In this document: piece after piece, positions 17,682 to 25,925 of the stretch
Position numbering within the stretch: the first letter of the stretch is position 1
Layout: every line of letters begins with the position of its first letter
From: Prevotella sp. UBA4217
GTDB taxonomy: Bacteria; Bacteroidota; Bacteroidia; Bacteroidales; Bacteroidaceae
Assembly: GCA_002379425.1 (NCBI GenBank)
Contig: DFTH01000012.1
Coordinates: 171,860 to 235,859 of the forward strand
Length of the DNA stretch: 64,000 bases
Direction: 5' to 3'
The notes under the pieces: model-generated
Told to the model about the DNA's origin: nothing
Seen by the model: the letters and a program-made list of their open reading frames with translations, nothing else
Database searches by the model: none
Translations under genes and position numbers: made by a program

Positions 17682-18659
17682 ATGGAGAAGAAGGATTTAC
17701 GTATTGTGTTTATGGGTACGCCGGAGTTTGCAGTAGAGACACTGAAGGCGTTAGTAGAGAACAATTATCAGGTGGTGGCTGTTGTGACGCAGCCCGATCG
17801 CCCTGTGGGCCGTCATCAGACGGAGGTACAGCCCTCAGAAGTGAAGAAGTTTGCCTTGGAGCACAACCTGCCCGTGTTGCAGCCAGAGAAGATGAAGGAC
17901 CCTGCTTTCGTTGATCAGTTGAAGTCTTTCAAGGCCAACCTCCAGGTGGTCGTCGCCTTCCGTATGCTGCCCGAAGTGGTGTGGGACATGCCTCAGTACG
18001 GCACCTTCAATGTGCATGCCGCCCTGCTGCCCCAGTATCGTGGTGCGGCTCCCATCAACTGGGCCGTTATCAACGGTGAGAAGCAGACGGGTGTCACCAC
18101 CTTCTTTCTCGATAAGGACATCGACACCGGGCGTATCATCATGCAGAAGCCCTTTGACATCCCTGACACTGCCAATGCGGAGTATGTCTATGACGGACTA
18201 ATGCACCTGGGTGCGGAAGTCTGTCTGGGGACACTTGAGAAGATCATTGCCACAGACGGCCATCCTGAGAGTATCCCTCAGGAAGAACTGGAGGGGAAGT
18301 TCAAGCGGCTCTACGATGCGCCAAAACTCAGCAAGGCTGTCTGCGAGATCGACTGGAGCCGTCCTTGCCGGCGTGTCTATGACTTTATTCGTGGCCTGAG
18401 TCCATATCCTGGCGCGTGGACCTCCCTGCTGGGACCGAATGGTAAGACCATCGACCTGAAGATATTCAAGACCACCAAGACCGAGAAGAATATTGGCATG
18501 AGGGCAGGCACGATCGTCGTCTATAAGGGCGTGCTCTATATCACGACAGGTGATTTTATGCTTCAGATAGATGAACTCCAGTTGTCTGGCAGAGAACGGA
18601 TGAAAGCCCGCGAATTCCTCAACGGAAATAAAAATATTGAGAGTTATATAATAAAATAA
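17682..18659 (+). CDS. fmt: Methionyl-tRNA formyltransferase
   Basis: 325 residues from the ATG at 17682; a TTG at 17670 lies inside the repeat and is less likely. Fmt formylates initiator Met-tRNA with 10-formyl-THF. The N-terminal LRIVFMGTPEFAVETL and the catalytic region NVHAALLPQYRGAAPINWAV (Asn, His) are intact. The C-terminal anticodon-side domain is present, giving near-standard length. Confidence 0.96.
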   Translation: MEKKDLRIVFMGTPEFAVETLKALVENNYQVVAVVTQPDRPVGRHQTEVQPSEVKKFALEHNLPVLQPEKMKDPAFVDQLKSFKANLQVVVAFRMLPEVVWDMPQYGTFNVHAALLPQYRGAAPINWAVINGEKQTGVTTFFLDKDIDTGRIIMQKPFDIPDTANAEYVYDGLMHLGAEVCLGTLEKIIATDGHPESIPQEELEGKFKRLYDAPKLSKAVCEIDWSRPCRRVYDFIRGLSPYPGAWTSLLGPNGKTIDLKIFKTTKTEKNIGMRAGTIVVYKGVLYITTGDFMLQIDELQLSGRERMKAREFLNGNKNIESYIIK

Positions 18660-18709
18660 GAGGTGTGAGCGTTTCTTAGGTATAAAACAGTTTCAAATTG
18701 TGATTGCCT

Positions 18710-18823
18710 ATGAAGATTTCTACCCCAGAAGATTTTAAACCAAGAGCAATGACGCTCGACGTAATCCGACAGGTCGCTTACACTTACAGACCAAACATTA
18801 AGAAGGCTTATAGCCTAAACTGA
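18710..18823 (+). CDS. Small unrecognised protein of 37 residues
   Basis: ATG at 18710 to TGA at 18821-18823, encoding 37 residues that begin MKISTPEDFKPRAMT and end KKAYSLN, with Lys and Arg outnumbering Asp and Glu. The stop is 3 nt ahead of the rpe start, so it would be co-translated with rpe. It has no membrane segment. I do not recognise the family. It fills most of the otherwise unexplained gap between fmt and rpe, and translational coupling to rpe is possible. A chance frame cannot be excluded. Confidence 0.5.
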   Translation: MKISTPEDFKPRAMTLDVIRQVAYTYRPNIKKAYSLN

Positions 18824-18826
18824 GAC

Positions 18827-19474
18827 ATGGCATTAGTATCTCCCTCATTGCTCGCAGCCGATTTCCTGCATCTCGACCGCGATATCGACATGATTAACAG
18901 AAGTGAGGCCGACTGGCTCCACCTGGATGTGATGGACGGTTCTTTCGTTCCCAATATTTCCTTTGGCTTCCCTGTGCTGGAGGCTGTAGCCAAGGCGTGT
19001 AAGAAGCCCCTTGACGTGCACTACATGATTGAGAAGCCCGAGCGCTATATCAGGCAGACGGCCAAGTTGGGCGCCATGATGATGAATGTGCACTACGAGG
19101 CCTCCGTCCATCTGCACCGCACCGTTCAGGAGATCCATGACGCAGGCATGAAGGCAGGTGTCACCCTGAATCCCTCGACGCCCGTCTCCGTGCTGGAGGA
19201 TATCCTTGGCGACGTGGATATGGTGCTGCTGATGAGCGTCAATCCTGGCTTCGGCGGACAGAAGTTCATCGAGAATACCATCGACAAGGTGAAGCGCCTC
19301 CGCAGGATGATTTCAGAGAAGGGCCTTCAGACGCTGATAGAGGTGGATGGTGGCGTACAGGGCGAGACGGCTCCCCGACTGGTGGCGGCTGGCGTCAATG
19401 TACTGGTCAGTGGCAGTTATGTGTTCAATGCCCCTAACCCCGAACAGGTCATCCAGTCGCTCAGGCTTCTATAG
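18827..19474 (+). CDS. rpe: Ribulose-phosphate 3-epimerase
   Basis: 215 residues. It interconverts ribulose 5-phosphate and xylulose 5-phosphate in the pentose phosphate pathway. Metal and catalytic motifs are intact: SLLAADFLHLDRDI, WLHLDVMDGSFVPN, DVHYMIEKPERYI, MSVNPGFGGQKFIE and IEVDGGVQGE. Its 3' end overlaps the convergent ECF sigma gene by 14 bp. Confidence 0.96.
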   Translation: MALVSPSLLAADFLHLDRDIDMINRSEADWLHLDVMDGSFVPNISFGFPVLEAVAKACKKPLDVHYMIEKPERYIRQTAKLGAMMMNVHYEASVHLHRTVQEIHDAGMKAGVTLNPSTPVSVLEDILGDVDMVLLMSVNPGFGGQKFIENTIDKVKRLRRMISEKGLQTLIEVDGGVQGETAPRLVAAGVNVLVSGSYVFNAPNPEQVIQSLRLL

Positions 19475-20060
19475 TCAGGTTCACACCGTATGTCTTCGTC
19501 AGTTTACGGAGATTCATCAGGGCGTAGCGCATACGCCCTAATGACGTGTTGATGCTGACGTTTGTCTGCTGGGCAATCTCCTTGAACGACAGTTCCTGGA
19601 AGAACCTCATGAAGACCACCTCGCGCTGGGTCTCTGGCAGGGCTTCCACGAGCCGCTTCACATCGCGGAGCACCTGCTCGTTGGTCAGTTCGCTCTCGCG
19701 GCTGCCGTCCAGCACGGATGCACTGTTCAGGTTGCTCAGGTCGTTGTCCTTGCCTGTCTCTATGATCTTACTGCTCTTCAGGGCCCTGTAGTGGTCGATG
19801 ATGACATTATGGGCTATGCGGGTCACCCACCAGATAAACTTACCTGAATCGGCATACCGCCCGTTCTGCATCTTCGTGATTACTTTCAGGAATGTCTCCT
19901 GGAAAAGGTCGTTGGCCAAATCCTCATCCTTCACCACATACATGATATAGGTGAAGACTTTGTCCTGACTGCGTGAAAGTAACTCGTCGAATGCTCTGTT
20001 ATTACCATCGATGTAAGCCAATGCCAACTCTTCGTCGGTCATACTTTCCAACGTGTTCAT
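19461..20060 (-). CDS. ECF-type RNA polymerase sigma factor
   Basis: 199 residues. Region 2 (KVFTYIMYVVKDEDLANDLFQETFLKV, about residues 33-60, with the WWVTRIAHNVIIDHYR stretch) and region 4 (ALPETQREVVFMRFFQELSF then a helix-turn-helix with NVSINTSLGRMRYAL) are both complete. A linker of about 40 residues joins them. No anti-sigma gene is adjacent, so its signal is unknown. Its promoter, 20136-20167, is of the ordinary Bacteroidetes type, leaving a leader of about 70 nt. Confidence 0.92.
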   Translation of the reverse strand: MNTLESMTDEELALAYIDGNNRAFDELLSRSQDKVFTYIMYVVKDEDLANDLFQETFLKVITKMQNGRYADSGKFIWWVTRIAHNVIIDHYRALKSSKIIETGKDNDLSNLNSASVLDGSRESELTNEQVLRDVKRLVEALPETQREVVFMRFFQELSFKEIAQQTNVSINTSLGRMRYALMNLRKLTKTYGVNLTIEA

Positions 20061-20135
20061 ACTTTATTCTCATTTAATACTGAGTAAAGTTTGTTTCGAT
20101 AGGCAATAATAGGTTTTAATTGTTAATACTGGCGG

Positions 20136-20167
20136 CAAAAGTAGGTATTTTTGTTGAAACAACCAAA
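20136..20167 (-). promoter_or_regulatory. Promoter of the ECF sigma gene
   Basis: On the minus strand TTTG (20164-20167), 20 nt, TACTTTTG (20136-20143). Both boxes and the spacing match the Bacteroidetes consensus. Confidence 0.8.
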
Positions 20168-20184
20168 AAAAAAGTAAAAAAAAT

Positions 20185-20216
20185 GGGAAATATGTCGGCA
20201 ATTAGACATATTTCCC
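20185..20216 (-). terminator. Terminator of rfbA
   Basis: A perfect 12-bp inverted repeat (20185-20196 and 20205-20216) with an 8-nt loop, followed on the minus strand by T-rich sequence. It lies 32 nt past the rfbA stop and just upstream of the ECF sigma promoter, insulating it. Confidence 0.85.
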
Positions 20217-20248
20217 GTCTTTTTAGTTGTCAGGATGGTGCCTGAATA

Positions 20249-21133
20249 CTATCTTTTATACTCCTCAGCCCTGCGCAGCAGATACTGCCCGTAGTCGTTC
20301 TTGGCCATCGGCTCTGCCAGTTTTCTGAGTTGCTCCCTGTCGATCCACCCGCGCTTGAAGGCGATCTCCTCCAGGCATGCCACCTTCAGCCCCTGGCGCT
20401 TCTCGATGACCTCGATGAAGGTTGAGGCCTCGGAGAGCGAGTCGTGGGTACCGGTGTCGAGCCAGGCAAAGCCGCGCTGCAGAGTCTGCACGAGCAGGTT
20501 CTTCTGGGCAAGATACTGCTGGTTCACGGTGGTGATCTCCAGTTCGCCGCGGGCCGAAGGCTTGATGTTCTTGGCAATCTCTACCACACTGTTGGGGTAG
20601 AAATAGAGCCCCACCACGGCATAGTTGGACTTGGGCTTGGCAGGCTTCTCCTCGATGCTCAGGCAGTTGCCTGCCTCGTCGAACTCCGCCACGCCATAGC
20701 GCTCGGGGTCGTTCACGTAGTAGCCGAATACGGTGGCGTGGCCGTTCTGCTCGGCGTTGATCACGGCCTGCTTCAGCATGCCCGTGAATCCGCTGCCGTA
20801 GAAGATGTTGTCGCCCAGCACCAGACAGGCGCAGTCGGAGCCAATAAACTTCTCGCCGATGATGAAGGCCTGTGCCAGTCCGTCGGGCGAGGGCTGCTCT
20901 GCATACTCAAAGCGCACGCCCAGGTCGCTGCCGTCGCCCAGCAGGCGCTTGAAGGCAGGCAGGTCGTAAGGGGTCGAGATAATCAGGATCTCACGGATGC
21001 CGGCCAGCATCAGCGTGGAGATGGGGTAATAGATCATCGGCTTGTCGAAGATGGGGATCAACTGTTTCGATATCCCCTTGGTGATGGGGTAGAGGCGGGT
21101 GCCAGAACCTCCTGCTAATACGATTCCTTTCAT
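20249..21133 (-). CDS. rfbA: Glucose-1-phosphate thymidylyltransferase
   Basis: 294 residues from the ATG at 21133; the longer frame runs through the promoter. RfbA makes dTDP-glucose, first step of dTDP-rhamnose synthesis. The nucleotide-binding motif [20 protein letters not shown] is at the N-terminus, followed by [18 protein letters not shown] and VLGDNIFYG. Length is standard for RmlA. It is monocistronic, apart from rfbD at 10195, with a -7 box TATCTTTG at 21156-21163. Confidence 0.96.
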   Translation of the reverse strand: MKGIVLAGGSGTRLYPITKGISKQLIPIFDKPMIYYPISTLMLAGIREILIISTPYDLPAFKRLLGDGSDLGVRFEYAEQPSPDGLAQAFIIGEKFIGSDCACLVLGDNIFYGSGFTGMLKQAVINAEQNGHATVFGYYVNDPERYGVAEFDEAGNCLSIEEKPAKPKSNYAVVGLYFYPNSVVEIAKNIKPSARGELEITTVNQQYLAQKNLLVQTLQRGFAWLDTGTHDSLSEASTFIEVIEKRQGLKVACLEEIAFKRGWIDREQLRKLAEPMAKNDYGQYLLRRAEEYKR

Positions 21134-21155
21134 AATAATTATTGTTTGTTGGCTG

Positions 21156-21163
21156 CAAAGATA
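21156..21163 (-). promoter_or_regulatory. -7 box of the rfbA promoter
   Basis: TATCTTTG on the minus strand, 23 nt before the rfbA start. No clear TTTG lies 20 nt upstream, where short AATTG repeats occur instead. Confidence 0.6.
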
Positions 21164-21220
21164 CGAAGAATAATTGATAATTGGTAATTGAAAGTTGACA
21201 ATTTTGCACTGCGGCATCAA

Positions 21221-21248
21221 ATTCTTCATTCTTCATTCTTCATTCTTC
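21221..21248. repeat. 7-bp tandem repeat between divergent promoters
   Basis: Four perfect copies of ATTCTTC, then a T run, ending 12 nt before the TACCTTTG box of the next gene. It lies between the divergent promoters of rfbA and the gene at 21299, where the -33 element of the latter would be expected. Confidence 0.95.
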
Positions 21249-21260
21249 ATTTTTTTTCTG

Positions 21261-21268
21261 TACCTTTG
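21261..21268 (+). promoter_or_regulatory. -7 box ahead of the hypothetical gene at 21299
   Basis: TACCTTTG, 30 nt before the start codon. The expected -33 position falls in the ATTCTTC repeat array, with no clear TTTG. Confidence 0.6.
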
Positions 21269-21298
21269 CAGGCAGTTTTTAACTCTAATCAAGAAATT

Positions 21299-21916
21299 AT
21301 GGGATTTTGGAATAAATTATTTGGAAAGAGCGATGAGCATAAGACAGGCGGCATGGAGGATTTCATGACGCTGATCCGCGTGTATTTCCAGGCAGCCATG
21401 GCAGCCGACCTGGGCATCACCAACCTGGCGGCACTGCCCGACCTGCGGGTCTTCAAGGCCACTCTGAAGGTGCCCACTGTCAATAATAAGTTGGGCGTGG
21501 GCGAGCGTAGCCGTTGTAAAAAAATGCTCAAGGAGATGTACAGTATGGACGACGACTTCTTCAAGGAGATCGACCAGAGCCTTCGCAAGCGCTGTAAGAA
21601 GGTGCAGGATGTGCAGACCTATCTGTTGCAGTTCCAGGGCTTCACCCAGGATATCATGATGCTCACGGGCAACCTGATGAAGTTCAAACTCCGTCTGCCA
21701 GGCTTCATGAAGAAGGCCCTCTATACCATGACGGAGAAGACGGTCAATGACATTTTCAACAAGAACGACTTTACCGATGCCTCCGTGATGAAGACCGTGG
21801 TGGCAGTCCGTCAGTATAACCAGCGCCTGGGATTCTCTCAGAAGTGGGTCACAGACTTTGTCTATAAGGTCGTGATGCTCGCCAAGAAGGAACCGCGCAC
21901 CCAGTCGGAGGATTGA
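21299..21916 (+). CDS. Hypothetical protein, 205 residues
   Basis: It starts at the ATG at 21299, after the -7 box, with MGFWNKLFGKSDEHKTGGM. The protein is soluble, basic and mostly helical, with no signal peptide. It is rich in Lys and Met with motifs such as LRKRCKKVQDVQTYLLQFQG. I do not recognise a named family; it looks like a Bacteroidetes conserved hypothetical. It is monocistronic, with an imperfect inverted repeat at its stop codon. No function is proposed. Confidence 0.75.
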   Translation: MGFWNKLFGKSDEHKTGGMEDFMTLIRVYFQAAMAADLGITNLAALPDLRVFKATLKVPTVNNKLGVGERSRCKKMLKEMYSMDDDFFKEIDQSLRKRCKKVQDVQTYLLQFQGFTQDIMMLTGNLMKFKLRLPGFMKKALYTMTEKTVNDIFNKNDFTDASVMKTVVAVRQYNQRLGFSQKWVTDFVYKVVMLAKKEPRTQSED

Positions 21917-21967
21917 AGGATTGTTAAAAAACAATAATCTTCAATCTTCAATCTTCAATTTTCAATT
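21912..21967. repeat. Imperfect inverted repeat and CTTCAAT tandem repeat
   Basis: GATTGAAG next to the stop codon of the preceding gene pairs with CTTCAATC downstream, and GGATTGTT with AACAATAA, around an A run. The right arm continues as a tandem series of TCTTCAA units ending near 21960. It may act as a terminator. The unit is the reverse complement of the 8-bp repeat ahead of fmt. Confidence 0.6.
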
Positions 21968-21976
21968 AAAAAGGTT

Positions 21977-21984
21977 TACCTTTG
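21977..21984 (+). promoter_or_regulatory. -7 box of the coiled-coil/zapA genes
   Basis: TACCTTTG, 20 nt before the start codon at 22004. The -33 region is occupied by the TCTTCAA repeats. Confidence 0.6.
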
Positions 21985-22003
21985 TGCAATAAATAGTTAC
22001 GTC

Positions 22004-22300
22004 ATGAATCCAAACGAGAAAGCACTGACCATTTTCGAGACGCGCGTCAGGCAGATGATCCTCCGCTTTCAGGAACTGAAAAAGGAGAACGAGAGTCTGG
22101 CGGCACGCGTGGCGAAGAGCGAGCAGGACATCAAGGACCTGCAAGCCTTGCTGACTCAGGCGGATAACGACTACCAGTCGCTGAAGATGGCTAAGATGAT
22201 GGAGATCACTGACGGAGACCTGGAGAAATCCAAGGCGCGCATCGCCAAGATGATCCGTGAGGTGAACAAATGCATCACCATTATCAGTGGCGAACAGTAA
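22004..22300 (+). CDS. Small coiled-coil protein upstream of zapA
   Basis: 98 residues, almost entirely heptad-like charged helix (QELKKENESLAARVAKSEQD). No signal or membrane segment is present. It ends 14 nt before zapA, so the two are co-transcribed. A short coiled-coil protein paired with ZapA suggests a ZapB-like division-ring partner, but that is inference from context; sequence alone does not prove homology. Confidence 0.7.
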   Translation: MNPNEKALTIFETRVRQMILRFQELKKENESLAARVAKSEQDIKDLQALLTQADNDYQSLKMAKMMEITDGDLEKSKARIAKMIREVNKCITIISGEQ

Positions 22301-22314
22301 GAAGTGCTATACCA

Positions 22315-22614
22315 ATGGCAGAAGTGAACAACGAGAAACTCAATATACGACTGCACGTCTATGACGAGGAGATTTCCGTCGGTGTCAAGCGCTCCGACGA
22401 GGAATACTACCGCCGTGCAGCCAAGCTCATTACTGACCGCTATAATGCCTACGCGCAGGCTTATAAGGGGAAGAAGGCGGACCACACGATCGCACTGATG
22501 ACGCTGATCGATGTCGCCCTGATGTATGAGCGGGAGCATGCCAAGAACGACACTGCTCCGTATGATGATATTCTTACGAAGTTGACTTCCGAGATTGAGG
22601 AGGCGCTCAAGTAA
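22315..22614 (+). CDS. zapA: Cell division protein ZapA
   Basis: 99 residues from the ATG at 22315. ZapA bundles FtsZ filaments at the division site. The N-terminal strand [20 protein letters not shown] and the helical [16 protein letters not shown] region match the ZapA globular head, and the C-terminal helix is the coiled coil used for tetramer formation. It stands between the coiled-coil gene and rny. Confidence 0.85.
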   Translation: MAEVNNEKLNIRLHVYDEEISVGVKRSDEEYYRRAAKLITDRYNAYAQAYKGKKADHTIALMTLIDVALMYEREHAKNDTAPYDDILTKLTSEIEEALK

Positions 22615-22643
22615 GAATACATTTCAAACAATATAGATTTTTT

Positions 22644-24185
22644 ATGGATTTACTTTTCGTACTATTAATTGCTGCCGGTGCCCTCGTATTAGGAGGCGTC
22701 GGCGGATACCTGATTTTCCGTTATGTCCTGAAAGGGAAATATAACGAGATGATCGATGCTGCCGAGAAACAGGCAGATGTCATCAAAGAGAAGAAACTGC
22801 TCGAGGTGAAGGAGAAATTCCTCAACAAGAAGAGCGAACTGGAGAAGGAAGTGCAGCAGCGCAACCAGCACATCCAGCAGAGTGAGAACAAACTGAAGCA
22901 GCGCGAGATCTCCCTGAACCAGCGTCAGGAAGAACTGGGTCGCCGCAAGAGCGACCTCGACAACCAGCAGACGCGCATCGACAATGAGAAGAAACTGCTG
23001 GCAGTCAAGTCCGACGACCTTGAGAAGATGCAACTCAAGGCCCGCGAGATGCTCGAGGAGGTCTCTGGCCTTAGTGCCGAGGATGCCAAGGCGCGCCTTG
23101 TGGAGTCGATGAAGGATGAGGCCAAGACGGCTGCTGCCTCTTATATCAACGAGATCATGGACGAGGCTAAACTCAATGCCAACGCCCAGGCCAAGAAGAT
23201 CGTCATCCAGACCATCCAGCGCGTTGCCACGGAGACTGCCATTGAGAACTCCGTCAGCGTGTTCCATATCGACAACGACGAGGTGAAGGGCCGCATCATC
23301 GGCCGTGAGGGTCGTAACATCAGGGCTCTCGAGGCTGCCGCAGGCGTGGAGATCGTCGTCGATGACACGCCCGAGGCCATCGTCATCAGCGGCTTCGACC
23401 CAGTTCGCCGTGAGGTATGCCGACTGGCACTCCATCAACTCGTCAGCGACGGTCGTATCCACCCCGCACGCATCGAGGAGGTGGTCACCAAGGTGAGGAA
23501 ACAACTCGACAACGAGATCATCGAGACTGGTAAGCGTACCGCCATCGACCTTGGCATCCATGGCCTGCACCCCGAACTCATCCGTATCATCGGTAAGATG
23601 AAGTACCGTTCCAGTTACGGTCAGAACCTGTTGCAGCACGCCCGTGAGACGGCCAACCTCTGTGCCGTGATGGCTGCCGAACTCGGTCTGAACCCCAAGA
23701 AGGCCAAGCGCGCTGGTCTGCTGCATGATATAGGTAAGGTGCCCGATGAGGAGAGTGAGATGCCCCATGCCCTCTATGGTGCCAAGATTGCTGAGCAGTA
23801 CAAGGAGAAGCCCGATATCTGCAACGCCATCGGTGCCCACCACGACGAGATGGAGATGCAGACACTCCTGGCTCCCATCGTGCAGGTGTGCGATGCTATC
23901 AGCGGTGCCCGTCCTGGTGCCCGTCGTGAGATCGTCGAGGCCTATATCAAGCGCCTGAACGACCTGGAGGCCATCGCCATGAGTTATCCTGGCGTCACGA
24001 AGACATACGCCATCCAGGCTGGCCGCGAATTGCGCGTCATCGTTGGTGCCGACAAGATGAATGATGCCGAGGCTGAGGCTCTCAGCGGTGAGATCGCCGC
24101 CAAGATCCAGAACGAGATGACCTATCCCGGACAGGTGAAGATCACCGTCATCCGCGAGACTCGTTCCGTCGCCTACGCGAAGTAA
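22644..24185 (+). CDS. rny: Ribonuclease Y
   Basis: 513 residues. RNase Y is a membrane-anchored endoribonuclease for mRNA decay. There is one N-terminal membrane helix ([20 protein letters not shown]), a long coiled coil to about residue 190, a KH domain ([17 protein letters not shown], about 212-228) and an HD domain with the catalytic pair in [10 protein letters not shown]. Length matches the family. An 18-bp perfect palindrome terminator follows 18 nt after the stop. Confidence 0.97.
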   Translation: MDLLFVLLIAAGALVLGGVGGYLIFRYVLKGKYNEMIDAAEKQADVIKEKKLLEVKEKFLNKKSELEKEVQQRNQHIQQSENKLKQREISLNQRQEELGRRKSDLDNQQTRIDNEKKLLAVKSDDLEKMQLKAREMLEEVSGLSAEDAKARLVESMKDEAKTAAASYINEIMDEAKLNANAQAKKIVIQTIQRVATETAIENSVSVFHIDNDEVKGRIIGREGRNIRALEAAAGVEIVVDDTPEAIVISGFDPVRREVCRLALHQLVSDGRIHPARIEEVVTKVRKQLDNEIIETGKRTAIDLGIHGLHPELIRIIGKMKYRSSYGQNLLQHARETANLCAVMAAELGLNPKKAKRAGLLHDIGKVPDEESEMPHALYGAKIAEQYKEKPDICNAIGAHHDEMEMQTLLAPIVQVCDAISGARPGARREIVEAYIKRLNDLEAIAMSYPGVTKTYAIQAGRELRVIVGADKMNDAEAEALSGEIAAKIQNEMTYPGQVKITVIRETRSVAYAK

Positions 24186-24193
24186 ATATTCTT

Positions 24194-24530
24194 TCAGAAG
24201 AATCGACAAGAGGATGTGCCGCGGCACATCCTCTTGTCGTTTTGTTGCATGACAGTGAGATACCTCATTCTAGCCTGGTCAAGTTGTTTCATCTTCTCAT
24301 GCCGCTCGGCGTCATAGAGCGAAAGTGCCTTGATGCGCTTCTCGTCGCCGTCGATATAGCAGCAGCGGTTGTAGCCTGGATAGTGCTTGGCAAAGTGGAA
24401 AGCCATCTTTGCCAGTGTCTTCGTGGGTGCGATGCCGATGCTCACTGGCATTCTCACGGCCTGTCATACCAGGCGTGACAGGTCTTCCCCCCAGCGCTTC
24501 AAGTCCAGATGCTCCATGCCTGTGAGTACT
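24194..24530 (-). pseudogene. Remnant of a umuC-type Y-family DNA polymerase
   Basis: The minus-strand frame contains PVSIGIAPTKTLAKMA and HFAKHYPGYNRCCYIDGDEK, a diagnostic stretch of UmuC. Upstream in the same frame it reads MEHLDLKRWGEDLSRLV, then a TGA at 24464-24466, then QAVRM. A CGA to TGA change would explain the stop. Both the N-terminal catalytic part and everything after KALSLYD (about 24313) are missing, so this is roughly 70 of about 420 residues. It lies between the rny terminator and a structured repeat, in a patch of decayed sequence. Confidence 0.8.
24204..24239. terminator. Long perfect-palindrome terminator after rny
   Basis: Two complementary 18-base arms meet with no spacer (24204-24221 and 24222-24239), followed on the plus strand by TTTTG. 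It is long and GC-rich, so it should terminate rny transcripts efficiently and may also act from the minus side. Confidence 0.85.
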
Positions 24531-24559
24531 ATAAAAGGCTTTCCTTTCGAAAAAGGAGG

Positions 24560-24892
24560 CGCTCTTCTTCAGAAAAGAGCCTCTTTACGAACGTGAGAAG
24601 GCTCTTTAGCAACGTGAGGAGCCTCCTCAGTTCTGTAAAGTGCCTTCTCATTCTGGTCCCAGGCCTTGGGAATTCAGAAAACAGCCTTCCTATTCAGGAA
24701 AAGTGCCTCTCGATGTCGCACCTGACTGTTCACCTGACAAATTCTCTACATGCGCGCACATACGCCCGCGCATATATATAGTTGCCATACCCACTTTTTA
24801 TGTGTCCCACCTGTCCCATCTGTCCCTGGTGGGAACTATCCTTCTTGGACAGATGGGACAGGTGGGACACTTGTTTTTGGCTTAAGACAACT
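24560..24892 (+). repeat. Structured interspersed repeat, copy 1
   Basis: Matches the reverse strand of 48916-49245 over its length. Order: 21-bp tandem units (24577-24597, 24598-24618, 24619-24639 and a partial one), a middle section, a GC/AT alternating stretch (24747-24780), then a 24-bp perfect inverted repeat (24802-24825 and 24847-24870) with a 21-nt loop, ending CTTAAGACAACT. Two overlapping frames are open through it in both copies, so coding status is unclear. Compared with copy 2 it carries about 21 extra bases near 24655-24675. It has no transposase. The following 24893-24985 shows nothing I recognise. Confidence 0.85.
24802..24870. repeat. 24-bp perfect inverted repeat within repeat copy 1
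   Basis: Arms 24802-24825 and 24847-24870 are exact complements, built from degenerate 9-nt TGTCCCAYC units. The 21-nt loop differs from that of copy 2 by one base after inversion. The strength of the stem suggests an RNA hairpin or cruciform. Confidence 0.95.
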
Positions 24893-24985
24893 ACTACGCC
24901 TGCACGCGCGCGAGAGACCAACTCTATAGCCTACTGCTCAGGCAACAGGCGGTGAGGATCGCATAAGATGCGCTGCAAAGAAGAA

Positions 24986-25009
24986 GGGACTTGCCTCACG
25001 GCAGGTCCC
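24986..25009 (-). terminator. Terminator downstream of fldA and the DUF2023 remnant
   Basis: A 10-bp stem with one mismatch and a 4-nt loop. On the minus strand it is followed by TTCTTCTTT. It is placed about 50 nt after the DUF2023 remnant stop. Confidence 0.6.
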
Positions 25010-25055
25010 TCTTGCTAACTAAACAAATACTCTTATGAATTAACTTCTGATTGTC

Positions 25056-25215
25056 TTATGCTGGGATGCGGGGCTTGGCCTTGTTGGCGGCCTTACGCTC
25101 ACAGAAGCGCTCGCATTGGGCGCAGAGGTCGTAGCCGAGCATCGTGCCGAGGATGAAGTCCTCCTCGGGCGTCAACTGGTTCAGTGGGCGCGTCACGATG
25201 AGCCGTATGGCATTT
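25056..25215 (-). pseudogene. Truncated DUF2023 gene downstream of flavodoxin
   Basis: The frame ends with TAA at 25056-25058 and encodes about 50 residues, [20 protein letters not shown] then [18 protein letters not shown] recognise this as the C-terminal part of DUF2023, a small protein often encoded next to flavodoxin in Bacteroidetes. There is no in-frame ATG, and an in-frame TGA stands just upstream, so the N-terminal half is gone. The remaining sequence up to fldA (25216-25263) is unrelated. Function is unknown. Confidence 0.6.
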
Positions 25216-25263
25216 CATCTCTATAGGGGTTATGTCGGATTGTCTCATGCTATTACGAATGGC

Positions 25264-25758
25264 TTAGAGGTTCGGGGAAATGGCGGCCAGCCAGTCATCG
25301 ATGCGGCTGTCGGTCTTGTCGTCCTCGTTCACGTCGTCGAGGGGCAGGCCCACGAACTTGCCATCGACTACGGCGCTGGAGTCGTCGAAGGTGTAGCCGT
25401 CAACATCGACCTGTCCCACGAGGCGGGCGCCGCTGGCCTTGACGGCCTCGTAGAGTTCGCCCATGCCGCCCACGAAGGTGTCGCCATAACTCTCTGCGTC
25501 GCCACAGCCGAAGAGGGCTATTATCTTGCCGCTGAGGTCGGCGGCCTGAAGCAGTTTCACTCCGTCGTACCAGTCGTCCTGCAGTTCGCCTGCGCCCCAT
25601 GTCGAGGTGCCCAGGATCAGGTTCTCGTTCTCTGCGATGATGTCTGCCGTCAGGTCCTGCACGTTGAGAACGTCCGTTCCGAGTTTGGAGGCAATCTTCT
25701 CTGCGATGGCCTCGCATGTTCCTGTAGAGGAACCGTAAATCACAATAGTCTTTTTCAT
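25264..25758 (-). CDS. fldA: Flavodoxin
   Basis: 164 residues. Flavodoxin is an FMN electron carrier that replaces ferredoxin when iron is short. The phosphate loop IYGSSTGTCEAIAEKIA is at residues 7-23. The flavin-binding loops GTSTWGAGELQDDW and FGCGDAESYGDTF are intact. Its promoter (25799-25830) carries CAATACCTAAAA over the -33 box, identical to the promoter of the imelysin/porin operon at 35444-35483, which supports shared, possibly iron-linked, control. Confidence 0.95.
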   Translation of the reverse strand: MKKTIVIYGSSTGTCEAIAEKIASKLGTDVLNVQDLTADIIAENENLILGTSTWGAGELQDDWYDGVKLLQAADLSGKIIALFGCGDAESYGDTFVGGMGELYEAVKASGARLVGQVDVDGYTFDDSSAVVDGKFVGLPLDDVNEDDKTDSRIDDWLAAISPNL

Positions 25759-25798
25759 CCTTATTTCTTTTTTTGTATGGTTGATCAGTTCGACGGTG

Positions 25799-25836
25799 CA
25801 AAGGTACGACCATTCCTTGGCTCCTGCAATACCTAA
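25799..25836 (-). promoter_or_regulatory. Promoter of fldA with shared upstream element
   Basis: Minus strand: ATTG (25827-25830), 20 nt, TACCTTTG (25799-25806). The -33 box is embedded in TTTTAGGTATTG (complement of CAATACCTAAAA), also present at the same spacing in the promoter of the porin/imelysin operon. Confidence 0.75.
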
Positions 25837-25868
25837 AACGAGTGATTTTGCTTTTTCTTCCCAAAAGA

Positions 25869-25900
25869 TTTGTAGGGCTCGGATTTTATTTTTACTTTTG
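25869..25900 (+). promoter_or_regulatory. Promoter of the C1B peptidase gene
   Basis: TTTG (25869-25872), 20 nt, TACTTTTG (25893-25900), a full match to the consensus, 26 nt ahead of the start codon. Confidence 0.8.
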
Positions 25901-25925
25901 CAACAATAAACAAGACCAGTAGATT

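Noticed and set aside
22615..22643. 6S RNA next to zapA
   Set aside because: Only 29 nt lie between zapA and rny, too short for the RNA.
22689..24227. 512-residue open frame on the minus strand across rny
   Set aside because: It is antisense to a clearly recognised RNase Y with intact KH and HD domains, and its translation is a Leu/Asp/His-rich shadow of that gene's codon bias.
24560..24870. CRISPR array or integron-like array
   Set aside because: The 21-bp units are directly adjacent without spacers, and no cas or integrase gene is present.
24509..24885. Two overlapping frames in repeat copy 1 as real genes
   Set aside because: They lie in a tandem-repeat and hairpin region, with homologous frames in copy 2, but neither has a ribosome-binding site or known domain; annotated as a repeat instead.
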